NCBI GenBank assembly: GCA_021732995.1
Contig: JAKFWA010000051.1
Location: forward strand, 124,001-188,000
Length of the DNA: 64,000 nt
DNA from: Planctomycetaceae bacterium
GTDB lineage: Bacteria; Planctomycetota; Planctomycetia; Planctomycetales; Planctomycetaceae
Reading direction: 5' to 3'
In this document: positions 21,369 through 35,300 of the stretch, piece by piece
How positions within the stretch are numbered: position 1 is the stretch's first letter
How the letters are laid out: each line of letters starts with the position of its first letter
The notes under the pieces: generated by a model
Databases searched by the model: none
Seen by the model: the letters and a program-made list of their open reading frames with translations, nothing else
Told to the model about the DNA's origin: nothing
Translations under genes and position numbers: made by a program

Positions 21369-21552
21369 TCGGAATCCATTTACTGGCTGAAGCCGAGGAA
21401 GTGTCAGTGAGATCTGGCAGGACTCTATGTGAGCGCGGCGTGGTTGTCTGTTGATGCAGGTTTCTTGTGGCGGATGAAACACGACCGGGGATTTGAGTAG
21501 CATTCCTTGGTAACTCCGTCTGGATGTTCATCCTCACATCACAAGGCCAATC

Positions 21553-23346
21553 ATGCCTGAACCGACTCCTGCTCCAGTGGTTCCTGTCGCGGTTGTGCAG
21601 ACGGCGCCGGAGAACAAGTGGGCTCGGCGGATGGGGACTCGGCTGTGGGTCGTCACAGCGCTGTGCTTGATCGCGTCCATCACGTTGACGATCTGGTCGC
21701 AGAAGCCCTCAGGGCCAACCATTACGATTCACTTCAAGGATGGTTTTGGGATCCGACCGGGGAACACACTGCAGCATCACGGGATTGAAGTCGGTGAAGT
21801 GACTTCGGTGACGCTGAAACCTGCGGCGGACGGCGTGACGGTGAAGGTCATGCTGCAGCCGCAGGCGACCATGCTGGCGGCTGAAGGCTCACAGTTCTGG
21901 ATTGTCAAACCGAGGTTCAGCCTGACTCGCGTCAGCGGTCTGGAAACAGTCGTCGGAGCGAAGTACCTCGGCGTGCAACCGGGACCGCCGAATGGCAAAC
22001 GTGTCTCCGAGTTCACGGGACTCGAAACGCCGCTGACGTTCATCGATTCTGATGCAGTTGAAGTGGAGATCACGTTTCGCGAGGGACACGGCCTGACCGC
22101 AGGTGATCCCGTGAAGCACCGCGGCATCGTCATTGGCGAAGTCACGGCGGTGGATCTGCGTCGTGATCTGGATGGAGTTGTGGTACGCGTGCGGCTTTCG
22201 GAAACCTCTTCGCACATCGCGCGAGCGGGAACGCTGTTCTGGGTCGAGCGGCCCACCATCAACGTCGCTGAGGTACGAGGTCTCGATACCCTGGTTTCGG
22301 GTCGCTACATCGCGATGCAGCCGGGGCCGAAGGATGGTGTTGAAACGAAGTCGTTTGCGGGTCTTGATGTGCCGCCGCCCGCTGAGGTTCCGGAAGGCGG
22401 TCTGGAGATCGTGCTGGAAGCCGGTCGCCGAGGCGGACTGCAGCGCGGAGTGCCCTTGCTCTATCGCGGTATGCGCGTCGGTCACGTGATCTCGGTCGGC
22501 CTGGCGAATGATGCCGCCAGTGTCGAGGCTCGCGTCTGGGTTGACGGTGACTACAAGAACCTGGTGCGTTCGAACACACGCTTCTGGACGAACGACGGCT
22601 TCGATCTGTCGGTCGGCTTGAAAGGCGTGAAGCTGTCGACGGACACGCTTTCGACGTTGATCATCGGCGGTGTGTCGTTCGCGACCCCTCAAGCCGCCGG
22701 GCAACCCGTGCGCACCGGGCAACGCTTTGTCTGCGCTGAGAAGCCCGAAGACGAATGGTTGCAGTGGCAGCCGCGCGTGCCGACGGGGCAGCATCATGCG
22801 GCGTCTGAAGCCGTGTCTCCCAAGCCGTTACGCGCCGCACTGCGCTGGCACGAAAAGTCCTTCGGTTTTCAGCGTGAACGACAACGGACGGGCTGGGTGC
22901 TGCCTTTGTCCGGAAACCGTTTGCTGGGACCGACTGACCTATTTGAGAAACCAGCCAAGGCCACGGACAAGCCGGAACTGGAAGCTGGCGGAGTGGCACT
23001 GGTCAGCGTTCCTGAATCAGAAACGAAGCACGGTGGGCTCACCTCAGTGCGGCTGCAACAGCCTTTGCCCGACACCATTGCGGTTTGGCCAGGGGCCAAG
23101 GTCGCCCACGTCGCGGAACCGGTTGATTGTCGGATCATTGGCAACAGCAGCGAACAGCCGCTGTCGATCGCGGCTGGGCGGATCAAGATCGAAGCCAACA
23201 CGTGGATGGTTGATCCCACAGTCCCCTTAACCGCCGACCATCACGGTGCGGCGGTTGTGTCCCATACCACGAACGACATCATCGGTCTCATCGTCATGAC
23301 CGAAGGTCGTGCTTCGATCGCGCCGGTTCCGGCGGATCTCAAATAA
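21553..23346 (+). CDS. MCE-domain (MlaD/PqiB-like) membrane protein
   Basis: 597 residues. A Pro/Ala-rich cytoplasmic start is followed by one transmembrane helix (31-48) and three tandem MCE domains at ~55-150, ~168-262 and ~283-378. Each starts with a strand, then a G-(L/I)-x-x-G stretch and (H/Y)-(H/R)-G-(I/M)-x-(V/I)-G-(E/H)-V, the hallmark of the family. Length and three-domain layout match PqiB (inner-membrane-anchored, periplasm-spanning lipid-transfer tunnels). The last ~210 residues carry no MCE repeat and read as beta-rich. Inferred role: lipid or hydrophobic-molecule transport between inner and outer membrane. No PqiA-like permease, Mla ATPase or lipoprotein gene is adjacent, so its partners must be elsewhere. 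It is convergent with the second giant gene, with only 15 bp between the stops. Confidence 0.9.
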   Translation: MPEPTPAPVVPVAVVQTAPENKWARRMGTRLWVVTALCLIASITLTIWSQKPSGPTITIHFKDGFGIRPGNTLQHHGIEVGEVTSVTLKPAADGVTVKVMLQPQATMLAAEGSQFWIVKPRFSLTRVSGLETVVGAKYLGVQPGPPNGKRVSEFTGLETPLTFIDSDAVEVEITFREGHGLTAGDPVKHRGIVIGEVTAVDLRRDLDGVVVRVRLSETSSHIARAGTLFWVERPTINVAEVRGLDTLVSGRYIAMQPGPKDGVETKSFAGLDVPPPAEVPEGGLEIVLEAGRRGGLQRGVPLLYRGMRVGHVISVGLANDAASVEARVWVDGDYKNLVRSNTRFWTNDGFDLSVGLKGVKLSTDTLSTLIIGGVSFATPQAAGQPVRTGQRFVCAEKPEDEWLQWQPRVPTGQHHAASEAVSPKPLRAALRWHEKSFGFQRERQRTGWVLPLSGNRLLGPTDLFEKPAKATDKPELEAGGVALVSVPESETKHGGLTSVRLQQPLPDTIAVWPGAKVAHVAEPVDCRIIGNSSEQPLSIAAGRIKIEANTWMVDPTVPLTADHHGAAVVSHTTNDIIGLIVMTEGRASIAPVPADLK

Positions 23347-23361
23347 CGGCCTGCGGGTTTG

Positions 23362-26300
23362 TTAACCAGCTTCGGCCTCGCCAGAGCCCTCGGCGTCAAC
23401 CTCTGCCTGCTCCTGTTGCGCTTCATCCTCGGCCGGTGCGTCCTTCTGAGACTTGGCGGCCTGTGGCTTGCTCCACGGCCAGGCCTTGCGATGCAGGCTG
23501 ACTTCGGTGTCCCACGGAGTTGGCGTCTTGCCTCGTCCATAGCGCCAGGCTGGTCCGTCGTCATCGTCTTCAGACCTGGTCGTCTTGCCTCCGGATTTCA
23601 AGGCCACGGAATGTGGAGCAGGAACAGCTCGCGCGGTGGTCTTCTTCTCCCTAGTGGTATCGACGGCATCAGTGCGAGCCGAGTTATTGTTCTGGTTCCC
23701 GTTCTGATTGCCGTTGTTGTTCTGGTTCTGTTGAGGCTGTTGCTGCGGCTGATCGCCATTGGGCTGATCGATCGAGTTCAGGATATCCAGCAGCACACCG
23801 GGAGCGCCAAGCAACGCTCGCCCCAGGTTCCTGAGCAACGTCTCAGTTGATTCCTCGCCCTGATTCTCGGGCATATTCGCTTCCGCCCGCTGCCGTGCGG
23901 CGAGGTTCTCTCTGAACCTTCGTAGCGAAGAACTTACGCTCTCCGGCAGGATGCCATCGAACGCCTGACTCATGCCTGACAGTGATCCGATCAGGCTGTT
24001 GAGCATCGCTCCCGTCGGTGTGTCGCCTTCCGCCAGCAGCGTGTTGTCGTTGAGGTTGGCCTGCAGTTCCGCCAATGCCTGCGCGGCCTCGTTCGAGAGA
24101 GTCAGCTCGTTAACCCCGCCGTTGAGATTGAGCTGGTTGTTATTGAGAATGTTGTTGGCCAGCGTCGCGAAGACGTTCTGTTGCTGCGGGAAGGTGGAGT
24201 TCGGATTCGCCTCGCGGAAGTCCAGTGCCAGTTGCACCTCACCGCTCAACGTACCCGCGTTGGTAATCGTTTTCGCCGCGCCGCTATCGGTCACCAGAGT
24301 GGCCGCTGAACGGTATTCGCCGCTGCCGACGCTGCTCAGTTGCAGAGGATAAACGCCAGACGCCGCCTGCGGGATCACGACCAGTTCCACGCGGCCGTCG
24401 CCCGAGTAGTAAGACCGCGGCGCTTCGGTGACTTCACCCGCGCCGGTGGTATACCCCGTCGATCGGCCGGCGAGGTCAGTCAACAGGAAGTCAACAGGGT
24501 CGGTGACCAACACCAGCCCGGAATTCAGGCCGACGTTCTGTAGCACCTGGCGGCTGAGGTCAGTGATGAGCTGCAACAACTCGGCATTCTCGGGGTCATT
24601 ACCCAGACGGTTGATGGCATCCTGAATCAACGCTGCAAGACGCAGCAATTCCGCATCACCGTCAGAGCGGAAGACGCGTTGATCGTCGTCCAGAATGTTG
24701 CCGGTTCCTTGAGCGAACTGCGGGTCGATCGTGGCGCCCGTCGCGTTGTTCAGAGTGAGGAAGAAGGATTCGATCTCCGATTCCAGCGTCTGATCGCCGT
24801 TGACTTCGACCGTCACGGTCTGAGTCGCTGGTCCGTTCGGAGCAAACGTCAACACGCCAGACTTGGAACCAAAGTCGGAACCCGCCGTCGCGGTTCCCGA
24901 AGCCGTCGCGTAGTCCACCGTGATGTTGGAGGTACTGCGACCAACTCGTGTCACCGTGAAGTCAAACAGGCTTGATCCCGAGTTGCCTTCGCGCTTGGTC
25001 ACTGAGTCGACTCGCAACTGCACGTTCGGACTGTCGTCGTTGTCGATGCGACCGAGGCCCTGATACGCACTGGTGTCGAGCACCGCGCCCATGCTGTTGG
25101 AGAGTTCCAGCAGCAGTTCCTTCGGCAGTTCATCGACGATGTCACCAATGACCGGAACAACGACGGTCTTCGTCCGCTCGCCGGGGAGGAACGTCAGGGT
25201 CCCCATCTGCATGGTGTAATCAGTACCACCGACGGCGGTGATGTCGCGCGTCGTGTAATCGACGCTGATCTTGGAGTTGGAACCACCGGCCTCGGGGTCA
25301 GCATCCAGACTGATCGTAAAGACCAGATTGCTCTGGCCTGGTACGTCGCCTTCCAGCACGTTGACCGAGTTGATGGAGAGCGTCGGCTGCGGCGCGTCGT
25401 CGTTACCAATCGTGCCGACGGCCTGCACCGTTCCCACCGGCAGGTCCGCGTTCACCGCACTGACCAGTCGCAGGAAGAACTGCTCGGCACCTTCGAACTG
25501 ATCGTCGCCAATGATGCGGACGCGGAACTCCTGAGTCGTCACCGATGGATCGAAGAACAAGCGGCGGCGTGTTTCGAAGAAGTCGCGGTTCGGGTCCAGT
25601 GGATCCTGAGTTGCCAGGCCCGCGCCGGAACCGGTCGCCGTTTCGAGTTCGATCGTGACCGTGCCGGTGGGCAGCGGACCAGACAGGGTCACCTGGAAGA
25701 CCATGTCGAAGCCATCGCCGTCGTCACCTTCAACGATGAAGCCGTTGGAGATCTGCAACGTCGGGCGCGGCGAGTCGTCATCGACAATGATCGAATCAGC
25801 CTGACGACGTTGCGGGTTGACCGTGACGTTCGCAGGCGGAGACGGAATCGTCACTGGACCGAGCTTAATGGTGGAATCGGCGACGACCTGCTGAATGCCC
25901 AGCACCATGCGTTCGTCAGACTCGAAGAGGTTGTCACCGATGACGCTGACACCGAACGTGACTGACGTCTGACCGGCCGGAATCACGATCGTGCGGCCGT
26001 TGGTCTCCACGAAGTCCGTGCCCGGAGTTGCAAATCCGGAAGCGGGTCCGCCACCACCCTGACGCGGTGGAGGCGGAGGCAGGGTTTCGAGCGTGACGAT
26101 GATGTCCCGATTCGACGGACGGCTGAGTTCCAGCACGAACTGCGCGGGCGTCCGCTGTGGAGCATCACCTTCGACAACGTTGTTCAACGACCGCAATGAA
26201 ACCTGCACATCGCCGGATTCATCGTCAAAGATTGTGCCCTGGGCGATGTTGTTGAACGCATCGAGATCGGCGTCACCCCCAGTGATACCGGTAAGTTCAA

Positions 26301-29300
26301 CGAAGAAGTCCTCAGGTGGCTCTTCGTCGCCATCGCCCAGGATGATGATCGAAATTTTCGCTTCCTGTTGACCCGGAGCGAACGTGACCGTGCCGTTAGT
26401 GACCGACTGGTAGTCCACATCAGGAGTCGCGGCGTTGGGTGCGCCGGTGACAGCCGCTGTGCGGTAGGTTGCCGTGACGGTCGATTGAGGCACCGCATCC
26501 AGTCGCACAACGAAGTTCGCCACCGTTGTTCGCGGCGCGTTGCCTTCGGTACCGGAGCCAGGAGTGATTGTCATCACCGGGCGGGCTTTATCATCGTTAA
26601 TGATCTTGCTGGTTGCCTGAGCGCGGGCCGGATCGAGGTCTGCGTTGGCGCTGACCGAGTCGATCTTCAGGACGATCATCTCATCCGGTTCCAGCAGTTC
26701 GTCGCCAATCACATCGACGCGAACTTCCGCACTGACCGAGCCGGCGGGAATGACGACTCGGCGATTGGAGAACGGCACATAATCTGCGTTCGGACTGTCT
26801 GGATTGCCCGCTGTCGCGAAGCCCGGCTGGTTGATGTTCACCGTAGAGACGAACACCACGACGTCCTGGTCCGAGGTGCCGTTCATCTCGATGATGTACG
26901 ACATCGGGCGCACTCGCCCGGAGCGGCCTTCGAATTCGGAACTGCCCGCTCGCAACCGCACCTCCGGTCTGGCAACGTCATCGTTGACGATCGTACCAAT
27001 GGCGATCGGGTCGTCGATCACCGCTGAGCCAAGAACGCTGGAGATCTCAATGGCGAAGGTTTCATCAGACTCGATGAGTTGGTCGCCCGTAACCACAATG
27101 CGAATCACACCGACACTCTGGCCACGCGGAATCAACAACGTGCCGGTGATCACCGGCGTGTAATCATCGCCCGGCGTTGCAAAGCCAAGTCCCGTCAGGC
27201 TGAGCGTTGAGTATGTAAGGAGCAAGTCCTCTGGCGCGGGCGAATTCAGAACGATCGGGAATTCCAGCACGGGCAAGGACGGATCATCCAGTTCCAGCAC
27301 CTGTCCATCGCGGATGGTCACTGTCGGAACTGGATTGTCGTCATCCACGATTCCGCCGACTGCGGTCGCGTTCGCGCCGAGCACCGCATTCGTCGCCGAG
27401 CGCAACACGATGCCGACCAGTTCACTGGGCTCAAACAGGCGATCGCTGATAATGCCGACGCGAACGACCGCTGATGTCTGGCCAGCGGGAATGACCACGG
27501 TGCCACCAGTGATCGGGATGTAGTCCACATCAGGCGTTGCCGTGACCCCGCCGCCGGTCGGAACGACGGTGTCATAGACGATGGTCACGTCCTGATTGAC
27601 GGCGCCACCCAGCAGTTCAACGGTGAACTCCAGCGTATTCCGTTGCGGCGGATTGCCTTCAACCGAGCTGGCACCAGCTCGCACCTGCACCGTCGGTTGC
27701 GCGAAGTCATCATTGATGATCACGCCCAAGCCCGCGTTGCGGACGATCGAGCCGTTGCTGGCATTCGACAGTTGCAGTTGGAACGCTTCATCGGTCTCGC
27801 CCGTGTTATCACCGATGGCCAGCACTCGCACGATCTGCTCTGTCTGACCCGGCTGGAACGTGATGCGAATGGTGCCGTTCGGACCGTCTACAGCCAGGAA
27901 GTCCGTGTTCAGTGCAGCGAGTGCCAGACCTGAGTTGCCATTCCCGACGATGGCTCGCACGTCTACGGAGACGGGTCTTGAAGCAAGACCGTTTAACGAG
28001 ACCACGAACTCATGAGCGCTATTGGCTCCGGTCGCACCTTCAGGAACAGGCAGAGCGTCGCTGACCCGAATCTCAATCGGCACCAGACCCGCATCAACTG
28101 CCTCAACCGTGATTCCCTGACCAACCGACAGCATCGGTGTCAGACCGGTGAAGGGATTCGCATCGCTGTCGTGCAATGTCGAACCGCCGGTCAGGAAGCG
28201 CGTGAACAGCAGGCCTTCAGGAGCAATGAACTCCACGCGGTAACTGCCCGCTGGCAGACCTGAGAACGCATACCGGCCATCAACATCGGATACGGTCGAC
28301 GCGATGAGCGAATTGGTTTCGGTCTCGCGCAGATTGACGATGACTCCAGCCGCCGGAGTGTCGGTCTGCTCGCTGACGCCGTCACTGTCGAGGTCGTTGA
28401 ACACGAAGCCGCGAATCGAACTGGCTGGAATCAGCTCGATGTCGTTGCCGTCGCCGCCGACGTACGTGATGCGGTAAGACTGAGTGCCGATCTGCTGGTT
28501 CTGACCATTGAAGATGGGCAGATCAATCCCGGCACCTTCAGGCAGGTTCTCAAATCGGCCGACTGCTGTCTGCAAGCTGGTCTCTGGCTGACCACTACCC
28601 ATCAGTGTGTGGGTCGTGTACGAGTCGCTCGCACCCGCCACCAGACTGAACAGGTTTCGCAACGCGGCGGTGACGTCGTATTCAGCACCATCGTCAACTC
28701 GGCCGTCGCTATTGCCGTCCTGCGAAATCAAATCGTTGAGCGTCCCGCCGGAGCGAATCTTGCTTCGCAGCCCGGAGTACTCGCTGATCTCGTAGCGATT
28801 GGTTTGAGGTCGTTGACCACCCACCGCAGAGATACCAACAAACGCGGTGTTGCCGTTCGGTGAGGCGTTGTCGGTCACGAACAGGAACTCTTCGCCATTC
28901 TCGGTGAGAATCCGACGCGCACCGTCATCAATGCCACCAACCTGGCCTAGGTCCGCATCGAGGTACCGCAGCAACTCAAAGGTCTCTGTGGTCGAGCCTG
29001 TGTTGACGATCGAGTAAGTCTGAGTCAGCAGCGAACCACTGCGCTGGCCGAAGTCGTTGAAGAGCGGCGTCAGAGTTTGACTGATCGTGAACTGCAGAGA
29101 GCCGATGAAGAATGTTGACGTTGACGTGTTCGTCGTGCCGTTCATCGAGCTGACGCTCGTCGCGATCTCAGACAATGAGGACCTGGTCGACGAACCGCCG
29201 CGCTGAATGAACACGCTGGATTCAAAGAACGGATTGATCACTCCAGTCGGTCCGAGAACGTCGAGCGATCCACCGCTGAACTCACCCGTCGGATCAGTAT

Positions 29301-32300
29301 TCACCGAAGCCGAACCGTCTCCCGTGCCCTCGGCCAGTGTCACCGAAGAACCCTGATCAGTTCCCTGTCCAGACGGGATGTGAGCCGCCGGGAATCGATC
29401 GGAACCAACCGGGTCAGTGCCGTCATTGGCGACGATCGTAATCGGCGTGTTGCTGTTACCTTGCAGTGTTGAAACCAGTTGCAGCTTCGTACCAGTCGGA
29501 TCCAGCGTGCCGACCACATTGAGCTGACCGTTCGTGAGTTGTCCCACTCCCACCTGCAGCGTCGAACCGGGCGCCAGCACGCTGCTGGGCAGAGTCAACT
29601 TGCCTTCCGGCACAATTCGAGTACCCGGCAGCGCGGTGAATGCACCACCGGAGATTGTGCCCGTTCCCTGCAGAGTGCTCGTGATCTGCACATTGTTGTC
29701 AGGCGCCAGCAGTGTGCCACCAGTGGAGTTGATCGTGCCATTGACCAGCGTTGTGCTGGACGGCAATTGCTGCACTCCCCCCGCAATATCCAGCGAACCG
29801 AAGACTCGCAACGAGCCCGGGATGAGCAACGGCAGCATGGATGTCGTCGTGCCGCGAATATCGACGTTCGCCGAGAAAGTCGTCGGTCCGGTGAATGCAG
29901 AGCTGGTGACATCCGCATTCCCGCCGAAGTTCGAGACTCCCTGGAGCTGCGAACCAGCCGCGATCTTGGACGTCCCCGTTATCGAGAACAGTCCCCCAAC
30001 CGTCAGTGTCTGGCCGTTGCCGTCAAAGTTACCTGTGATGAGCGTACTCGGGCTGGCAAGATTCAAAGCTGCGGCCAGCTTCACATCACCCGTGACCGTG
30101 ACCGGTCCCAGCGAACTGATGTTGCCGCCGATGTTCACCGATTCGGCCGTGAGTGAAATCTCCTGGAAGGTCACCGGCACATTCGGCGGAGGATTGGCAG
30201 AGAAGCTGTCGACGCCAGCACCACCATCCACCAGCAGCTTGCCGCTGAAGTTGAGTGGCAGACTGGTCAGAGTGAACGTGTCGGCGTCGTCACCACCCAG
30301 CAGTGAGAGCGATCCGACGGCTGGCGTAACGCTGATCACTCCAATGCCGCCGATTCCCCCTACAGAACCACCACCGACGCCGCCCGTGCCTCCAGTTCCC
30401 CCCACGCCTCCAACGCCACCGGTGCCACCTGTTCCTCCAGTACCACCCTGCGACTGCGACGACTCAATCCCGATCTGCAATTTCGTGCCGCCGGTTTGTT
30501 GCACCACGATCTCGTTAGTGCCGCCGATGTTCACGGCGTTGGCCGTATCGGGGAACTCGATCGACACCGTCACATTCTTCGAACCGTCGTTCGCCGTTGG
30601 CGTATTCCCATCGAGATCGGATTGCAGCAACTCCAGGCCAACGAAACCGACGTTGCCCGTAGAACTATCCAGGAACGTCAGCGTCGTCGAACCGGACGTT
30701 GCTCCCGTGAACTGAATCGCTGCCGCCTTGAAGCCGGTGTCCAGAATCTCCAGCGAATCGTTTCCAGCACCAGCATCAATGGAGACGCTCGTCTTCGACG
30801 CTGCGAGTTCCACGTGATCGTCCCCGTCTCCGAGATTCAAGGCGATGGTTGCGCTGCTATTGAAACCTGCGGAATTGACTGTGACGGCGTCTTTACCGAT
30901 GTCCAGATTGACGAACAAAGCTGACTGGAACACCGACGCGGCACCTTGCAACTTCACATCCGCAGAAGATGAGTCCGCTCGGTTGATGGTGAAACTGCCA
31001 GTGGTCTGAGCGACGTTGAGCACATCATTGCCAATGGTCAGCTTGGTCAGCGTGCTGCCAACGCTTTCTTCCGACATGACGATCGGCCCACTATCGCCTG
31101 CTTCGATTGTGCGGTTCTGTCCGATCAGCTTGTCGGTGCGTGCTTCGACACTGCTCAAGGTGAGCTTGGTGCCATCAATCGAGATGCTACCCACACCCGA
31201 GTCCGTGAACTCGTGCGTGATGGCCGTGGCAGGACCATTCAGCAGAACGACGGAATCCAGCGCGTCCTGCTCACCGCCGAAGAACGAACCGTTGGAACGA
31301 ATCGGGTTGCCGCCTGTGAAGTCCAGCGTCAGCGTGTCGGCGAAGTCATCCCGGCCGTTGATATCCAGTGCCAGGATCTCCGAGAACAGCATCGGCGTCA
31401 CGAGATCCTGATCGTTGTCCGAGTTCACCGCGCGAAGGAACTCACCATCACGTTTGATGGTCACATTGCCATTCGCCGCAATGAAGGCCGCCTGGGGCAC
31501 GACAAAGTTCCGGATGGAACTGATGTCGTTCAGATTGACGGTCACCGTGGTATCGACCGTCAGCGGCGTTGGCATGATCGCGCTGTTGTCGGTGACTCGC
31601 ACTGTCAACGTGAAGGTCGGATTACTGTCGAAACTCAAGGCTGACGCATTGGCGACGGTCAGCGTGCCGCTGGCGTCAATCGTGAACGCACCACCGGTAT
31701 TGCCACTGATAATAGCGAACGAAAGATTGTTCGGCGGAGTATCAATGTCCGTTGCGTCCACTGTTCCGACCACCGAACCAACGTCCGAGCCTTCATCGAT
31801 CGCGAAAGTTGGGTCGGCAGGATCAAACACCGGCGCATCGTTAATGGCGTTCACGGTGATGGGTATCAAACGCGAGGCGCTCAGTGGTCCGCCACTGCCA
31901 GTGTTGCCCTGATCGTCAATGATCAAGCCGAGCTCCGCCGAGCCGCTGAAGTCCACGATTGGCGTGTACGTGAGGCCCTGCAACGCGGCGTTGATATCCG
32001 CCAACTCGCCGGTGAAGACCATTCTGTCGTCATCGGTGCCGTCTCCGATTGAGAACGTCAGACCCGTTGTCTGCGACAACGAGAACAGACCATTCGTGAC
32101 ATGGATGGTGGCCTGCACGATCCCCTGACCGGCATCGACGTCTGTAAACGAGATCGCGTTGCCGTTCTGACCGTTGAACACTAGCGAAGTGTCTTCACCA
32201 ACCGACTGCGACAGCGGCGAATTGATCACCGGCACATCATTGACTGCCGTCACGTTGATGTCCGTGAAACCAGACCCCGTCAACGAGCCGCTGCCGCTAC

Positions 32301-35300
32301 CGGTGTTACCCAGGTCGTCAACAGTCAGTGTCACGCGAGCCGTGCCGGTGAAGTCGGCGCCGGGCGTGAAGAAGGTCCCGAGCAAGGCGGCATTGATATC
32401 GGTGATGGTGCCGGTGAGCGTCATCGTCGCATCGGCCGTGCCATCACCCACCGTGAAGGTCAGGCCAGTTGTCCGTGACAAGGTCGCAGTGCCCTGCTGA
32501 ACGGCCAGTGTCAGTTGCACGATGTTGGAACCGGCGTCCGGATCGGAAATCGACAGCACGTTCAAGTTCGTGGTCGTGAAGGTCAGCGAAGAATCTTCGG
32601 CAACCGCCTGATTCGCTCGCCCAACGGTCACCAGTGGCGCGTCATTGACCGCGCTCACATTGATGGTGACTGCACCGCTGCCGGTTAACGGGCCGCCAAA
32701 ACCAACATTGCCCCCATCATTCACATCGACCGTCAACTGCGCAGCGCCGTTGAAATTCGCAGTCGGGGTATAGACCAGCCCATTTAAGGCGGTGTTGATG
32801 GCGCTGACGGTGCCCGTGAAGGTCATCGTCCCATCAGCGGTCCCGTCGCCCGCTGTGAACGACAGGCCGCTGGTCGACGACAGGCTGGCGGTGCCGTTAG
32901 TCACCGCCAAGGTCACTTGCACGGCATTGCCGCTGGCGTCGAGATCCCCGATTGATACCACGTTGTTGTTGGTGGCATTGAACGTCAGCGACGTTTCTTC
33001 GTTCGTCGCTTGCGTGCCGGGAACGATGACTACAGGCGCGTCGTTCACCGCCGCGACGTTGATTGTCACCGAAGCTGAGCCAGTCAGCGCCCCGCCCGTT
33101 CCCGAGTTGCCTTGATCGTTCACCCCGATGGTCAGGCCCGCTGAACCGTTGAAGTTCATCGTGGGACGATACGTCATACCCGCCAGAGCCGCGTTGATGT
33201 CGCTGACCGTTCCGGTGAACGTCATCGTCGGATCACTGGTACCGTCACCTGTGGTGAAGGTCAGTCCGGTCAGTGTTGAGAGCGTGGCGACGCCATTGGT
33301 CACGGTCAGAGTGACCTGCACCGAATTGCTACCAGCGTCGACATCTGTGATGGAAATCAGGTTGCTATTGGCCGAAGAAAACGTGAGCGTGCCATCTTCG
33401 AACACAGACTCGATGACACGCGCCATCACGGTTGGGGGATCATTGACTGCGGCGACGTTAATCGTAACCTGACCGCTGCCGCTTTGTGCTCCACCGCCAC
33501 CGGAATTGCCATTATCAAACACCCCCACCGAGAGCGTGTCCGAGCCGTTGTAATTCGCGGTCGGCTTGTAGATGAGACCATTCAAGGCAGCGTTGATATC
33601 ACTGATCGACCCAGTGATAGTCATGATCGCATCATCCGTTCCGTCGCCGAACAGGAACGTGATGCCCGTGGTCGAGGACAGCGTCAAGGTGCCATTCAGC
33701 ACACCCACTGAGACTTCCACGGAATTGCTGCCCGCGTCGATGTCGCTGAGCGAGACCACGTTGTTGTTGGCGGTGCTGAAGGTCAGTGTTCCGTCTTCGC
33801 TCACGTTCTGTGTCGCAGGAACCGCCACGACGGGTGCGTCGTTGACGGCGGAGACAGTGATCGGCACGGAGCCAGAGCCTGTCAATTGCCCGCCAGTGCC
33901 CGAGTTCCCCAAGTCGTTCACGGAGACGGCGAGCGACGCGGCTCCCACGAAGTTCGCAGTTGGCGTGAACGTGAGACCGAACAAAGCGGTGTTGATGTCA
34001 CTGATGGTGCCCGTGAAGGTCATCGTCGCATCGCTGGTGCCGTCACCTGTGGTGAAGGTCAGTCCCGTCAGCGTTGAGAGAGTCGCGACTCCATTGGTGG
34101 CGGTGATCGTGGCTTGAACCGTGGCCCCGCCAGCATCGACATCCGTAATGATGATCGAAGTGTTGTTGTTCGCGTTGAAGGTCAGGACTGAGTCTTCATT
34201 AACCCCCACCGCACCGGGCACCATGACCGTCGGCGCGTCATTGACGCCGTTGACGTTGATCGTGACGGAACCGCTGCCGTTTCGTGCTCCACCAGTACCT
34301 GAATTGCCCTGATCGTTCACCGCAACGGACAACGACGCAGATCCATTGAAGTTCGAAGTCGCGGTGTAAGACAGTCCGTTCAGCGCGGCGTTGATGTCAG
34401 TTACCGAGCCCGTGAAGGTCATCGTGGTGTCATCGCTGCCGTCGCCCACTGTGAACGACAGGCCGGTGGTCGCGAACAGCTTCGCGGTGCCATTCGTCAC
34501 CGTCAGAGTCACCTCGACCGCATTACTGCCGGCATCGACGTCACTGATCGACACCAGATTGCTATTGGCCGAGCTGAAAGTCAGCGTGGCATCTTCACTC
34601 ACCGATTGCGCGGCGGGCACGTTGACCACAGGGGCGTCGTTCACCGCGACAACGGTAATCGCGACGGAACCGCTCCCGGTTTGCGGACCACCACTGCCCG
34701 AGCTGCCTTGATCGTTGACGTCGATTGTCAGCGACGCCGGACCATTGAAATTCAAGTTCGGACGATAGAACAGTCCCTGCAACGCCGCGTTAATGGAGCT
34801 ACCGGTGCCAGTAAACGTCATGGTGGCGTTAGCGGTACCATTGCCAGTTGAGAAACTCAGGCCGGCAGTCGAGCCCAGCGTCGCGAGTCCATTGGTGACG
34901 GTCAGCGTGACTTGAATTTGGTTCGATCCCGCATCGACATCCGAGATGATGATGGGATTGTTATTCGCCCCGGAGAACGTCAGTGTGCCATCTTCGTTGA
35001 CCATCTGCGTGGCAGGAGCGTTTACCGTCGGGGCATCGTTCACCGCTGAGTAGTTGATTGATACGGAATTCGATGCCTGCTGCGCGCCACCGGAGCCGCT
35101 TTGTCCCTGATCATCCAGCAGCAGAGACAGCGACGCGGTACCGTTGAAATTCGCCGTGGGCCGGAAGATCAACCCGTTCAACGCCGCATTGATGGCCGCG
35201 AGTGTGCCGGTGAACGTCATCGTCGGGTTGTCGGTGCCGTTGCCGGTGATGAACGTCAGCCCCGAGACTCCCGACAGCGAGACAACACCGTTGGTCCCAC

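Noticed and set aside
29534-30715. 393-codon Pro-rich plus-strand open frame
   Set aside because: Antisense to the Gly-Gly-X and ladder region of the second giant gene; the PPTPPVPP runs mirror the Gly codons.
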